Shown here in pieces: positions 37,225-46,369 of a DNA stretch of 64,000 nucleotides (the first letter of the stretch is position 1; each line of letters starts with the position of its first letter). The notes beneath the pieces are model-generated. The model saw only the letters and a list, made by a program, of their open reading frames with translations, was not told where the DNA came from and ran no database searches. The position numbers were made by a program, and so were the translations under genes. The DNA comes from Confluentibacter lentus (GTDB taxonomy: Bacteria > Bacteroidota > Bacteroidia > Flavobacteriales > Flavobacteriaceae). Where the stretch lies: assembly GCF_002806995.1 (NCBI RefSeq), contig NZ_NIHE01000001.1, positions 186,001 through 250,000 on the forward strand. Direction: 5' to 3'.

Positions 37225-38435
37225 TTAGTAAACTAAAAAACCTTGGCCCTGGTTTATTGTTTGCAGGCGCAGCAATTGGCGTATCGCATTTAGTGCAATC
37301 TACTAGAGCTGGAGCCGATTTCGGTCTAGGTTTAATTTGGGCATTACTTTTAGTGAACCTTTGTAAGTATCCATTTTTTCAATTTGGCCCGAGATATTCT
37401 ATGGCTACGAAAGAAAGTTTATTGGATGGATATAAAAAATTAGGAATGTGGGTTTTGGTTAGTTATTACATCATCACGTTTGCAACGATGTTTACCATCC
37501 AAACAGCCGTCACTATTGTAACTGCTGGTTTAGCCTCTAGCCTATTTGGAAATTTTATCAGCGTAGAAATCTGGACTATTATTATTTTAATTATCTGTTT
37601 TTCTTTATTGATTTTTGGCAAATACAAATTACTGGATAAGCTCATGAAAATCATTGTTATTACGTTGACCATAAGCACCATAATAGCAGTCGTTATGGCC
37701 TACCTAAATAATTCTGAAGAATTGGCTTTAACACAAATATTTCCTAAAAACACGATAGATATCGCTTTTTTAATAGCCTTTATGGGTTGGATGCCGGCAC
37801 CTTTAGATGTTTCGGTTTGGCAATCTTTATGGTGTATTGAAAAAAATAATGGCAATAAAAAATACACATCCAAGTCTGCGTTATTTGATTTTAACATTGG
37901 CTATGTAAGCACCATTTTTGTTGGTATTGGATTTGTTTTATTGGGGGCTTACGTTATGTTTCATAGTGGTGAAACATTTAGCGATTCTGCCGGAAAATTT
38001 GCCAATCAACTTATAAATATGTACACTATTAATTTAGGAAGTTGGGCGTACATAATTATTGGAATTGCCGCATTCACAACCATGTTCAGCACTACTTTAA
38101 CAACGCTAGATGCCTCTCCAAGAGCCATGGCAAGAACTACAGAACTTCTTTTTAAAAAATCATCTTTTTTTAGCTATACTTTTTGGATTGTTCTATTATC
38201 TATAGGAACTGTCGTGATTTTTCTTTTTTTATCCTCTGGCATGGGAATTTTGGTAAAAGTTGCCACCATTCTCTCTTTTATAACAGCTCCTTTTTTTGCT
38301 ATCATAAATTACGTATTAATATCAAGTAAACACACCCCAAAAGAATGGCATCCATCCAAAAAACTTCACGCTTTAAGTTGGCTAGGAATCCTTTTTTCAA
38401 TAGGATTTAGCATTTGGTATCTTAGCACTTTATAG
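37221..38435 (+). CDS. Nramp family transporter with divergent metal-site motifs
   Basis: A 404-residue membrane protein with about 11 helices of the Nramp/LeuT type. The opening GPGLLFAGAAIGVSHLVQSTRAGA aligns with helix 1 of Nramp, but the metal-binding DPGN motif is replaced by IGVSH. In helix 6, MGWMPAPLDVSVWQSLW has MPAP where MPH is usual. Both changes are seen in Nramp-related proteins that move other ions, so the substrate should not be assumed to be Mn2+ or Fe2+. Coupled by ATGA to the sigma gene upstream. Confidence 0.8.
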   Translation: MISKLKNLGPGLLFAGAAIGVSHLVQSTRAGADFGLGLIWALLLVNLCKYPFFQFGPRYSMATKESLLDGYKKLGMWVLVSYYIITFATMFTIQTAVTIVTAGLASSLFGNFISVEIWTIIILIICFSLLIFGKYKLLDKLMKIIVITLTISTIIAVVMAYLNNSEELALTQIFPKNTIDIAFLIAFMGWMPAPLDVSVWQSLWCIEKNNGNKKYTSKSALFDFNIGYVSTIFVGIGFVLLGAYVMFHSGETFSDSAGKFANQLINMYTINLGSWAYIIIGIAAFTTMFSTTLTTLDASPRAMARTTELLFKKSSFFSYTFWIVLLSIGTVVIFLFLSSGMGILVKVATILSFITAPFFAIINYVLISSKHTPKEWHPSKKLHALSWLGILFSIGFSIWYLSTL

Positions 38436-38458
38436 CCTATTTTTAATAGAATACTTCG

Positions 38459-38466
38459 TATCTTTG
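38459..38466 (+). promoter_or_regulatory. -7 box for lipA
   Basis: TATCTTTG matches TAnnTTTG exactly and ends 17 bp before the lipA ATG at 38484, giving a leader of about 10 nt. Confidence 0.6.
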
Positions 38467-38483
38467 TAACTTTCTTTTAAAGT

Positions 38484-39365
38484 ATGAATACCGAAACTGT
38501 TTCAAGCATATTACCTGATGAAAGATTACCAAAACCAAAATGGTTGCGCGTAAAACTTCCGACAGGAAAAAAATATACAGAGTTAAGAGGTTTAGTAGAT
38601 AAGTACAAATTAAACACCATTTGTACATCTGGAAGTTGTCCGAATATGGGAGAATGTTGGGGAGAAGGTACCGCAACATTTATGATTTTAGGAAATATTT
38701 GTACACGCTCTTGTGGATTTTGTGGTGTAAAAACCGGCCGACCAGAAACAGTGGATTGGGATGAACCTGAAAAAGTAGCTCGCTCCATAAAAATCATGAA
38801 CATTAAACACGCTGTTTTAACAAGTGTTGATAGAGATGATTTAAAGGATATGGGAAGTATCATGTGGGCCGAAACCATCAAAGCGGTTAGACGCATGAAT
38901 CCGGAAACCACACTTGAAACCCTTATCCCCGATTTTCAAGGAATTGAGCAACATATAGATAGAATCATAGATGTAGCACCTGAAGTCGTTTCACATAATA
39001 TTGAAACTGTTAAACGTTTAACTCGTGAAGTCCGTATTCAAGCAAAATACGAAAGAAGTTTGGGTGTTTTAAAATATTTGAAACAACAAGGACAACGACG
39101 AACAAAATCGGGCATTATGCTTGGTTTGGGCGAAACTAGGGAAGAAGTGATTGAGACCCTTCACGATTTAAAAGCGAATGATGTTGATGTGGTTACTATT
39201 GGCCAATATTTACAACCAAGTAAAAAACACTTGCCAGTAAAACAATTCATCAATCCAGACCAATTTAAGGAATACGAAGACATTGGTTTAGGTTTAGGAT
39301 TTCGTCATGTAGAAAGTAGTGCCCTAGTACGCTCATCTTATAGAGCGCAAAAACACATAGAATAG
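38484..39365 (+). CDS. lipA: Lipoyl synthase
   Basis: Radical SAM enzyme that inserts two sulfur atoms into protein-bound octanoate. The protein has 293 residues. The auxiliary cluster cysteines are Cys47, Cys52 and Cys58 ([13 protein letters not shown]) and the radical SAM cysteines Cys73, Cys77 and Cys80 (CTRSCGFC). The C-terminal RSSYRAQ supplies the conserved serine ligand of the auxiliary cluster. It lies 2 bp before gap. Confidence 0.96.
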   Translation: MNTETVSSILPDERLPKPKWLRVKLPTGKKYTELRGLVDKYKLNTICTSGSCPNMGECWGEGTATFMILGNICTRSCGFCGVKTGRPETVDWDEPEKVARSIKIMNIKHAVLTSVDRDDLKDMGSIMWAETIKAVRRMNPETTLETLIPDFQGIEQHIDRIIDVAPEVVSHNIETVKRLTREVRIQAKYERSLGVLKYLKQQGQRRTKSGIMLGLGETREEVIETLHDLKANDVDVVTIGQYLQPSKKHLPVKQFINPDQFKEYEDIGLGLGFRHVESSALVRSSYRAQKHIE

Positions 39366-39367
39366 CC

Positions 39368-40384
39368 ATGATACGTGTAGCTATTAACGGCTTTGGACGG
39401 ATTGGGAGACGGGTTTTTAGATTACTTCAAGATTACAACAATATTGAGGTTATTGCCATAAACGATTTAGCCGATTCTAAAACCCTGAGCCATTTGCTTA
39501 AATATGATAGCATTCATGGTGTTTTTAATGGAACCATTTCACACGATGCCAATCATATTATTGTAAACCATAAAAAAGTTGCTTTACTGAATGCCAATCA
39601 TCCAAAAAATATTGATTGGAAACCGTTCGAAATAGATTTTGTTATTGAATCCTCTGGTAAATTTAAAACTTCCAAAGATTTACAGTTTCATATAATTAAT
39701 GGTGCTAAAAAAGTCATTTTAAGTGTTCCACCTACAGAAGATGATATTAAAACCATTGTAATGGGCGTTAATGATAGTAGCTTAGATGGAAGCGAAACCA
39801 TAGTTTCAAACGCATCATGCACCACAAACAACGCCGCCCCTATGATTGATATCATCAATAAATTATGTGGCATTAATCAAGCTTACATAACAACAATTCA
39901 CTCTTACACAACCGATCAAAGCTTACACGACCAACCGCATAGCGATTTAAGGAGAGCAAGAGCCGCTGGGCAATCCATCGTCCCAACAACAACAGGGGCA
40001 GCAAAAGCACTCACAAAAATATTTCCAGAACTTTCCAATGTTATTGGAGGTTGTGGCATTAGAGTCCCTGTTGCAAACGGCTCATTAACAGATATTACTT
40101 TTAATGTAAAAAAAACAGTTTCTATTGAAGACATAAATAATGCTTTTAAAGAAGCATCATTGAATCGATATAAAAACATATTGGAATATACCGAAGACCC
40201 TATTGTTTCCATTGACATTGTTGGAAATCCACATTCATGTATTTTCGATTCTCAAATGACATCCGTCATTGGAAACATGGTAAAAATTATTGGCTGGTAT
40301 GATAATGAAACTGGATATTCTAAAAGAATTATTGATTTATTGTGCAATTTATCGGAAAAAAATGTTGTTTTATCGGTAAAATAA
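39368..40384 (+). CDS. gap: Glyceraldehyde-3-phosphate dehydrogenase, type I
   Basis: Phosphorylating GAPDH of glycolysis or gluconeogenesis. The protein has 338 residues. The NAD motif INGFGRIGRR is at about 6-15, the catalytic Cys in SNASCTTNNAAP (about 151), and the phosphate-binding PTTTGAAKA at about 207. Asp33-type selectivity (INDLAD) suggests NAD. Placement immediately after lipA is unusual; a second gap elsewhere in the genome is likely but not visible here. Its 3' end contains the promoter of the next gene. Confidence 0.94.
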   Translation: MIRVAINGFGRIGRRVFRLLQDYNNIEVIAINDLADSKTLSHLLKYDSIHGVFNGTISHDANHIIVNHKKVALLNANHPKNIDWKPFEIDFVIESSGKFKTSKDLQFHIINGAKKVILSVPPTEDDIKTIVMGVNDSSLDGSETIVSNASCTTNNAAPMIDIINKLCGINQAYITTIHSYTTDQSLHDQPHSDLRRARAAGQSIVPTTTGAAKALTKIFPELSNVIGGCGIRVPVANGSLTDITFNVKKTVSIEDINNAFKEASLNRYKNILEYTEDPIVSIDIVGNPHSCIFDSQMTSVIGNMVKIIGWYDNETGYSKRIIDLLCNLSEKNVVLSVK

Positions 40385-40393
40385 TTATATTTG
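40365..40393 (+). promoter_or_regulatory. Promoter of the first TPR hybrid kinase gene
   Basis: TTG (40365-40367), an 18-bp spacer, and TATATTTG (40386-40393) match the Bacteroidota consensus. The -33 element lies inside the end of gap. The predicted start is near 40400, 13 bp before the ATG at 40413. Confidence 0.72.
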
Positions 40394-40412
40394 TCCACTA
40401 TAGTTGATTAAT

Positions 40413-42653
40413 ATGCCTCAAATTAAAAGATACTTATATTTTGCAATAATGCTTTTTAGCATTAGTATGTGGTCGCAAAAAACAATTGACGACGATCCCG
40501 AGATATTGCAAAATAATATAGATTATCGTATTTCACAAGCTGAAATTGATATTGAAAACTACAACTATTTTGAGGCACAAAAAAAGCTTGATGACGCTTT
40601 AGAGTTAGCTATTAAAGCCGAGAACAATAAAAGCATTGGTATTATTTATTCCAAAAAAGGCAAATTACAACTTATCATAGAAGAGCAAGACGAAGCCTTA
40701 AAATCACTAAATAAAGCGATTGAAGTACAACGTTTTTCAAAAGACAACATTAACCTAGCCAGTTCCTATAAAACGTTGGGCGAAGTTTATCTAAGCAAAA
40801 AAAATCACGCCCAAGCTTTAGACTATTTTAAGGCTTCAAAAAATCTTTTTGAGCAGGAAGGTTTAAACAAAAATTTGGCTGAAACCCTATTTTTAGAAGG
40901 AAAAACCTATCTGAACCTAGAAAATTACAAACAGGCCAGAATCTTGTTTGAACAATCCATAGCATTAGCGAAAAAAGAAAATCTAAGAAAAATTGAAAGT
41001 ACGGCACTAGTAAACCAAGGCAAAGTTTATGCCTCTTTGAACGATAATGAAAAAGCTCTAGGATTTGCCAATCAAGGTTTACAAATGGCTAAGAACAATA
41101 ATTTCCCGGACGTTCTTAGTGATGCTTATTCTGTTTTGAGTGATATTAATCAAAATATTGAAAACTATAAAGCTTCAAATTTTTATTTAAAAGCCTATAT
41201 AAATTTATCCGATTCCCTTAGATTGGTTAAAAAAGCCAATTTATCTCCAGAAAAGAGAATACAATCTTTGATGAACGATCAAATTGAAAAAAACAAAAAA
41301 ACGGAGGAAGAATTAGTTCAAGCCAATAGTAAAAATGACTTAAGCACTTTAATTTCCATACTAAGTGTGGCACTTATAACCATACTATCTTTATTAACGC
41401 TTTCGCTATACAAAAACAATAACATCAGGCTAAAAACAAATAATATGTTGCATAAAAAAAATGCTGAACTTATTATAGCTAAGGAAAAAGCTGAATTAGC
41501 CTCAAAAACCAAAGCCAATTTCTTATCAACAGTAACACATGAGCTAAGAACACCTTTGTATGCTGTTACCGGTTTAAGCAATATGTTATTAGAAGAAAAC
41601 CCACGACCAGATCAAGTCCAGCATTTAAAATCATTGAAGTTTTCTGGCGATTATTTATTGACGTTTATAAACGATATCCTTCAGATAAATAAAATTGAAG
41701 CTAATAAAGTTGATATAGACCCTGAATCATTCAATTTGAAGAAGAAAATAAACAATATTGTTTTAGCATTAAATAATTCGGCACAAGACAATAATGTTAA
41801 AATACATTTTGAATACGATAAACATTTACCTGAAAACTTTATTGCCGATCAATTAAAAATTTCGCAAATACTTATAAACTTAATTGGCAACTCCATTAAA
41901 TTCACCAAAGATGGGGAAATTTGGATTAGGGTTTATAAAATAGAACAAAACGATAATACATATACCTTGCGTTTTGAAATTGAAGATAACGGTATTGGTA
42001 TTAGTGAGGAAAAACAACAAAACATGTTTGAAAGTTTTTCACAGGGGTCCATTCAAATAAACAGGAAATATGGTGGCACGGGACTTGGTCTTTCTATTGT
42101 AAAAGGGTTAATAGATATTTTAAAAGGAAAAATATTTGTTAAAAGTGAGCTTGGAAAAGGGACTACCTTTTATTTTGAAATTCCACTTGAATATACTGCT
42201 CAAAAGGAAAAAACGTCTACCGAAACTAAATCAAGTCTTTTCGAGAATGCGGATGATTTAGACTTAACAAATGTTAGAGTTTTGGTGGTTGAAGACAATA
42301 AAATCAATCAAATGATTACTAAAAAGATTCTAACAAAAATGAATCTGAAATGCGATATTGTCGATAATGGCGAATCTGCTGTAGAAATGATTAAAGCCAA
42401 TAAATTTGATATTGTTTTAATGGATATTCATATGCCCGGCATTAGCGGTATTGAAGCCACTAAAATTGTAAGGACTTTTGATAAGGAATTAACCATTTTT
42501 GCCCTTACTGCAGTAACCATTGAAGACAAAATGCACGAGTTTGAAGAAGCTGGTTTCACCGATATTATACCAAAACCATTTAAACAAGAAGAGTTCGAGA
42601 AAAAACTCTACAACGCGCTGGCAGCAAATAAAGACAAACCAGCTACGGCTTAA
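40413..42653 (+). CDS. TPR-containing hybrid sensor histidine kinase/response regulator
   Basis: A 746-residue protein with a signal peptide (about 1-22, MWSQ), a periplasmic TPR array (about 30-270), a transmembrane helix (about 310-330), a HisKA domain with the phosphorylated His376 (THELRTP), a HATPase with the N box (LIGNSIKF) and G boxes (DNGIGI, GTGLGLS), and a receiver domain with Asp671 (LMDIHMP). The ATG at 40413 is preferred over an in-frame TTG at 40404, as it leaves a short leader after the promoter. The stop overlaps that of the convergent lpxK at CTTAAG. No output DNA-binding domain is present. Confidence 0.92.
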   Translation: MPQIKRYLYFAIMLFSISMWSQKTIDDDPEILQNNIDYRISQAEIDIENYNYFEAQKKLDDALELAIKAENNKSIGIIYSKKGKLQLIIEEQDEALKSLNKAIEVQRFSKDNINLASSYKTLGEVYLSKKNHAQALDYFKASKNLFEQEGLNKNLAETLFLEGKTYLNLENYKQARILFEQSIALAKKENLRKIESTALVNQGKVYASLNDNEKALGFANQGLQMAKNNNFPDVLSDAYSVLSDINQNIENYKASNFYLKAYINLSDSLRLVKKANLSPEKRIQSLMNDQIEKNKKTEEELVQANSKNDLSTLISILSVALITILSLLTLSLYKNNNIRLKTNNMLHKKNAELIIAKEKAELASKTKANFLSTVTHELRTPLYAVTGLSNMLLEENPRPDQVQHLKSLKFSGDYLLTFINDILQINKIEANKVDIDPESFNLKKKINNIVLALNNSAQDNNVKIHFEYDKHLPENFIADQLKISQILINLIGNSIKFTKDGEIWIRVYKIEQNDNTYTLRFEIEDNGIGISEEKQQNMFESFSQGSIQINRKYGGTGLGLSIVKGLIDILKGKIFVKSELGKGTTFYFEIPLEYTAQKEKTSTETKSSLFENADDLDLTNVRVLVVEDNKINQMITKKILTKMNLKCDIVDNGESAVEMIKANKFDIVLMDIHMPGISGIEATKIVRTFDKELTIFALTAVTIEDKMHEFEEAGFTDIIPKPFKQEEFEKKLYNALAANKDKPATA

Positions 42654-43657
42654 GCTTCTTTACAAAAATCCTTAATCAACTTATTAAATTTTGGTTCGTT
42701 ATTTAAACCAATGGCTATAGGTAAATAGAACAATTTGTTTTTTAAAGATTGATAATGCTTTAACCTCATGAAATCCTTTTCGGTTGTAATAATCAATTGT
42801 TTTGTTTCGAGTTCCTTAATGTCGGTTTCAGAGAAATCATGATGATCATTAAAATTAAGATGATCAAATTTTAAATCTTTCTCCTTTAAAAACTCAACCA
42901 ATGTATTTGCATTAGCAATGCCCGTTACCAACGTAAAATCTTTTAATTGATTTAGTTTTACACTTCTTTCTAAAGAAAAAACAATTTCAGCATAATTTAT
43001 AAAACTAAAAAAAACATGTTGGTAAGGTTTGATATTTAATTTTTTAATGATGCTTGTTTTATCATTTTCAGATAAATCCATTGGGCATTTGGTTACCACA
43101 ATGACATGGGCTCGTTTGGCTCCAATTTTAGGTTCTCTTAAATTCCCAGTAGGCAATACAAAATCTTCTGTATAAATATTTCCGTAAGCAGTCAGTAAAA
43201 TATTAAATCCTGCTTTAACTTTTCTGTGCTGAAAGGCATCATCTAATAATATAACTTCTGGCTTATTTTCAAGTAATCTTAACGTTTTAATACCGTTATT
43301 TCTATCGGAATCAACAGCAACTAAAATGTCATTTTTAAATTTACTGTAAAATTGAAGAGGTTCATCACCTAAAGTATTTGCTGAAGAAGTTTCATTCGCT
43401 AGTTGAAATCCTTTCGTTTTACGTTTATAACCTCGGCTTAAAGTCGCCAGTTTATAATCATGCTTAAGTAAATTGATTAAATACTCAACCATCGGTGTTT
43501 TCCCAGTGCCGCCCACACTTAAATTTCCAACACATATTAGAGGAAAATCATAAGAAACGGATTTTTTTATATCTAAATCATATAGTTTATTACGCAAGCT
43601 AGTGACCGCATAATAAATAGGCACAAACGGAAACGTTATCTTTCTAATCAATTTCAT
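42650..43657 (-). CDS. lpxK: Tetraacyldisaccharide 4'-kinase
   Basis: Phosphorylates the 4' position of the lipid A precursor at the inner membrane. The protein has 335 residues. The N-terminal hydrophobic stretch (FPFVPIYYAVTSLRN) is followed by the Walker A motif GNLSVGGTGKTP (about 43-54) and ILLDDAFQHRKV, the family Walker B/aspartate segment, at about 137-148. It converges with the kinase gene at 42653 with overlapping stop codons. Confidence 0.95.
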   Translation of the reverse strand: MKLIRKITFPFVPIYYAVTSLRNKLYDLDIKKSVSYDFPLICVGNLSVGGTGKTPMVEYLINLLKHDYKLATLSRGYKRKTKGFQLANETSSANTLGDEPLQFYSKFKNDILVAVDSDRNNGIKTLRLLENKPEVILLDDAFQHRKVKAGFNILLTAYGNIYTEDFVLPTGNLREPKIGAKRAHVIVVTKCPMDLSENDKTSIIKKLNIKPYQHVFFSFINYAEIVFSLERSVKLNQLKDFTLVTGIANANTLVEFLKEKDLKFDHLNFNDHHDFSETDIKELETKQLIITTEKDFMRLKHYQSLKNKLFYLPIAIGLNNEPKFNKLIKDFCKEA

Positions 43658-43676
43658 TACAACAAAGTAAATATTT

Positions 43677-43684
43677 TATCTTTG
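43677..43684 (+). promoter_or_regulatory. -7 box for the Nif3-like gene
   Basis: TATCTTTG matches TAnnTTTG and lies 25 bp before the ATG at 43710, in the short divergent region shared with lpxK. Confidence 0.6.
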
Positions 43685-43709
43685 TTTAATAATAAAAAAT
43701 AGCATTTTT

Positions 43710-44804
43710 ATGATTGTTCAAGATGTCATGAATCATTTAGAAGCATTATCACCTTTAGCGTATGCTGAAGATTTTGATAATGTTGGGCTTTTGGTCGGCG
43801 ATAAAAACATGCCCATTACAGGAATTCTTGTCACATTAGACACGCTTGAGACAGTTATAGATGAAGCCATTGATACCAAATGCAATTTTATTGTTAGCTT
43901 CCACCCTATTATTTTTAAAGGTCTGAAAAAATTAACTGGTAAAACTTATGTTGAACGTGTGGTGATGAAAGCCATAAAACATGATATTGCTATTTACAGC
44001 ATGCACACCGCTTTAGACAATGCTTTTCAAGGTGTGAATGATATGATTTGCAATCAGTTGGAATTAACAAATAAGCGTATATTAATTCCACAAAACCAAA
44101 CCATAAAAAAACTGACCACTTTTGTTCCAACTAAAGAAGCCGAACAGTTACGGAATGCTTTATTTCAAGCGGGAGCAGGTAGTATTGGAAATTATAATGA
44201 TTGTAGTTTTAATGTAGAAGGCATTGGCACATTTAACGGCAATGAAAATTCCAATCCAACAAAAGGCGAAAAAGGACACATTCATTCTGAAAAAGAAACC
44301 CAAATAAGCGTTACCTATGCCAAACATTTAGAATCACATATTCTTCAAACGCTTTTTAAAACGCATTCCTACGAAGAAGTTGCTCATGAAATAACAACTT
44401 TAGAAAATAAAAATCAGCACATAGGCATGGGCATGGTGGGTGATTTAAAAGAGGCCATGAATGAGAAAGACTTCTTAAACTATGTAAAAATAAAAATGAA
44501 TGCCGCACATATAAGACATTCCCAATTTTTAAATAAAAACACAAAGAAAGTAGCTGTTTTAGGAGGTTCGGGAAGTTTTGCCATTGAAGCTGCTAAAACT
44601 GCTGGTGCTGATGCCTTTATAACAGCAGATTTAAAATATCATGATTTTTTTACTGCGGAAAATAGGATTCTTTTAGTGGATATTGGACATTATGAAAGTG
44701 AGCAATTCACAAAAAATGTTTTAGTTGCATATCTTACAAAAAAAATCACTAATTTTGCAGTCGTTTTATCAAAGACAATTACCAATCCTGTTAAGTATTT
44801 TTAA
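43710..44804 (+). CDS. Nif3-like dinuclear metal centre hexameric protein
   Basis: A 364-residue Nif3/YqfO-type protein. Metal-site segments are visible: IVSFHPIIF (about 69-77), MHTALDNAFQGVND (about 97-110) near the N-terminus, and DIGHYESEQF (about 330-339) near the end. The middle insert (about 125-225) is the PII-like domain found in the long form. The substrate is uncertain; GTP cyclohydrolase and phosphatase activities have been proposed for the family. It lies 3 bp before the coiled-coil gene. Confidence 0.9.
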   Translation: MIVQDVMNHLEALSPLAYAEDFDNVGLLVGDKNMPITGILVTLDTLETVIDEAIDTKCNFIVSFHPIIFKGLKKLTGKTYVERVVMKAIKHDIAIYSMHTALDNAFQGVNDMICNQLELTNKRILIPQNQTIKKLTTFVPTKEAEQLRNALFQAGAGSIGNYNDCSFNVEGIGTFNGNENSNPTKGEKGHIHSEKETQISVTYAKHLESHILQTLFKTHSYEEVAHEITTLENKNQHIGMGMVGDLKEAMNEKDFLNYVKIKMNAAHIRHSQFLNKNTKKVAVLGGSGSFAIEAAKTAGADAFITADLKYHDFFTAENRILLVDIGHYESEQFTKNVLVAYLTKKITNFAVVLSKTITNPVKYF

Positions 44805-44807
44805 AGT

Positions 44808-45584
44808 ATGGCTAAAAAAGAACAAACTGTTGAAGAGCGCCTAAGAGCTTTATACGATTTACAACTCATCGATTCGCGCATTGATGAAATAAGAAATGTT
44901 CGAGGAGAACTTCCTTTAGAAGTGCGTGATTTAGAAGATGAAGTTGCTGGACTAAATATAAGGTTAGAGAAACTTGTATCTAGTTTACAAGTGATAGATA
45001 ATGATATCGTTTCTAAAAAGAACCTTATCGAAGAATCTAAATCTTTAATGAAAAAGTATGCTGAGCAACAGAAAAATGTTAGAAATAATAGAGAGTTCAA
45101 CTCGCTTACTAAAGAAATAGAATTTCAGGAATTGGAAATTCAATTAGCTGAAAAACATATTAAAGAATACAAAGCTCAAATTGAGCAGAAAAAAGAGGTT
45201 ATTTCTGAAACGAAGGAACGTTTAAAAGAGCGTGAAAATCACCTTAAACATAAAAAAAGTGAACTTGACGCTATTTTAGCTGAAACTGAAAAAGAAGAGC
45301 AAGCTTTAATTGAAAAATCTCAAGATTACAAAGAACAAATTGAAGAGCGTTTAGTTGCTGCTTACGATAGAATTCGTAAAAACGTAAAAAACGGTTTAGC
45401 TGTTGTTGCTATTGAAAGAGGTGCTTCTGGAGGTTCGTTTTTTACCATTCCGCCACAAATACAAGTAGAAATTGCTTCTCGTAAAAAAGTAATTACAGAT
45501 GAGCATAGTGGTAGAATTTTAGTTGATGCCGTATTGGCAGAAGAACAAAAAGAGAAAATGGCTAAATTGTTTGCTAAATTTTAA
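44808..45584 (+). CDS. C4-type zinc ribbon family coiled-coil protein lacking the zinc cysteines
   Basis: A 258-residue protein, almost entirely coiled coil from residue 10 to 185, followed by the small domain of the family (about 190-250). In typical members this end has two C-x-x-C pairs; here the pairs read SGGS (before FFTIPPQIQVEI) and DEHS (before GRILVD), so no cysteine remains. The surrounding PPQ and GRIL landmarks make the identification clear. It follows the Nif3-like gene by 3 bp, a pairing common in Bacteroidota, which suggests a shared role. Function unknown. Confidence 0.85.
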   Translation: MAKKEQTVEERLRALYDLQLIDSRIDEIRNVRGELPLEVRDLEDEVAGLNIRLEKLVSSLQVIDNDIVSKKNLIEESKSLMKKYAEQQKNVRNNREFNSLTKEIEFQELEIQLAEKHIKEYKAQIEQKKEVISETKERLKERENHLKHKKSELDAILAETEKEEQALIEKSQDYKEQIEERLVAAYDRIRKNVKNGLAVVAIERGASGGSFFTIPPQIQVEIASRKKVITDEHSGRILVDAVLAEEQKEKMAKLFAKF

Positions 45585-45607
45585 TCCATTAAAAAAATTA
45601 TATACTC

Positions 45608-45637
45608 AAAGCCTTCATAAATTATGAAGGCTTTTTT
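45608..45637 (+). terminator. Intrinsic terminator after the coiled-coil gene
   Basis: AAAGCCTTCATAA (45608-45620) is complementary to TTATGAAGGCTTT (45622-45634), followed by further T. It ends the Nif3-like operon. Confidence 0.88.
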
Positions 45638-45638
45638 A

Positions 45639-45658
45639 TTTGTGAAAACTTTCACAAA
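45639..45658. repeat. 20-bp perfect inverted repeat
   Basis: TTTGTGAAA-AC-TTTCACAAA lies right behind the terminator and upstream of msrA. It is a candidate operator for msrA or a second hairpin; no near-perfect TAnnTTTG box separates it from the gene, the closest being TAACTTTA at about 45678. Confidence 0.5.
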
Positions 45659-45709
45659 TAAAAATAAAAAGGTTTTCTAACTTTATACGACTACATAAAA
45701 AAACTTATA

Positions 45710-46366
45710 ATGAAGAATATTATTTCAGCCATAGCACTTACTATTTTATTCAGTTGCCAAAACAAGGCACAAAATAATAATAGCCAAAAAGTTACAGATG
45801 CTAGACCAATACAAGTCCCATTACAAAATGGCAAAGCTAGAGCTTATTTTGCCAGTGGTTGTTTTTGGTGTGTGGAAGCTGTCTATGAAAGCATACAAGG
45901 TGTCGACGAAGCTATAAGTGGCTATGCTGGTGGCCATACTGATAACCCAACATACGAAAGCAGCAATACCGGAAGAACTGGACATGCGGAAAGCGTAGAA
46001 GTTATTTATGACCCAAAAATAGTAAGTTTTGAAACTTTGGTAGATGCTTATTTCGCTTCACAAAACCCAACGCAGGTTAATGGTCAAGGTCCAGATAACG
46101 GCTCACAATATCGCTCCATCATTTTTTATCAGAATGACGAACAAAAGCAAATCATTTTAAAGAAGAAAGAAGCCTTAGCTAAAAAATTAAATGCAAAAAT
46201 AGCTGCTGAAGTTTATCCTTTTCAAAAATTCTGGAAAGCTGAAGACTACCATCAAAATTATGAAAAGCTTCATCCGAACAATAGTTATATTAGAAACGTA
46301 TCTATTCCCAGATTAAAACGTTTTCAAGCTAATTTCCCAAAAGAATTACTAAAAGAAAATCACTAA
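45710..46366 (+). CDS. msrA: Peptide methionine-S-oxide reductase A, lipoprotein form
   Basis: Repairs methionine-S-sulfoxide in proteins. The 218-residue protein has a lipoprotein signal (LFSC, Cys16) and the catalytic motif SGCFWC with Cys51 and Cys54, followed by EAVYESIQGV and the GHAESVEV and SQYRSIIF segments. The export signal places it in the periplasm or at the outer membrane. No MsrB domain is fused. It lies 3 bp before a lipoprotein gene of unknown function. Confidence 0.94.
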   Translation: MKNIISAIALTILFSCQNKAQNNNSQKVTDARPIQVPLQNGKARAYFASGCFWCVEAVYESIQGVDEAISGYAGGHTDNPTYESSNTGRTGHAESVEVIYDPKIVSFETLVDAYFASQNPTQVNGQGPDNGSQYRSIIFYQNDEQKQIILKKKEALAKKLNAKIAAEVYPFQKFWKAEDYHQNYEKLHPNNSYIRNVSIPRLKRFQANFPKELLKENH

Positions 46367-46369
46367 TCA

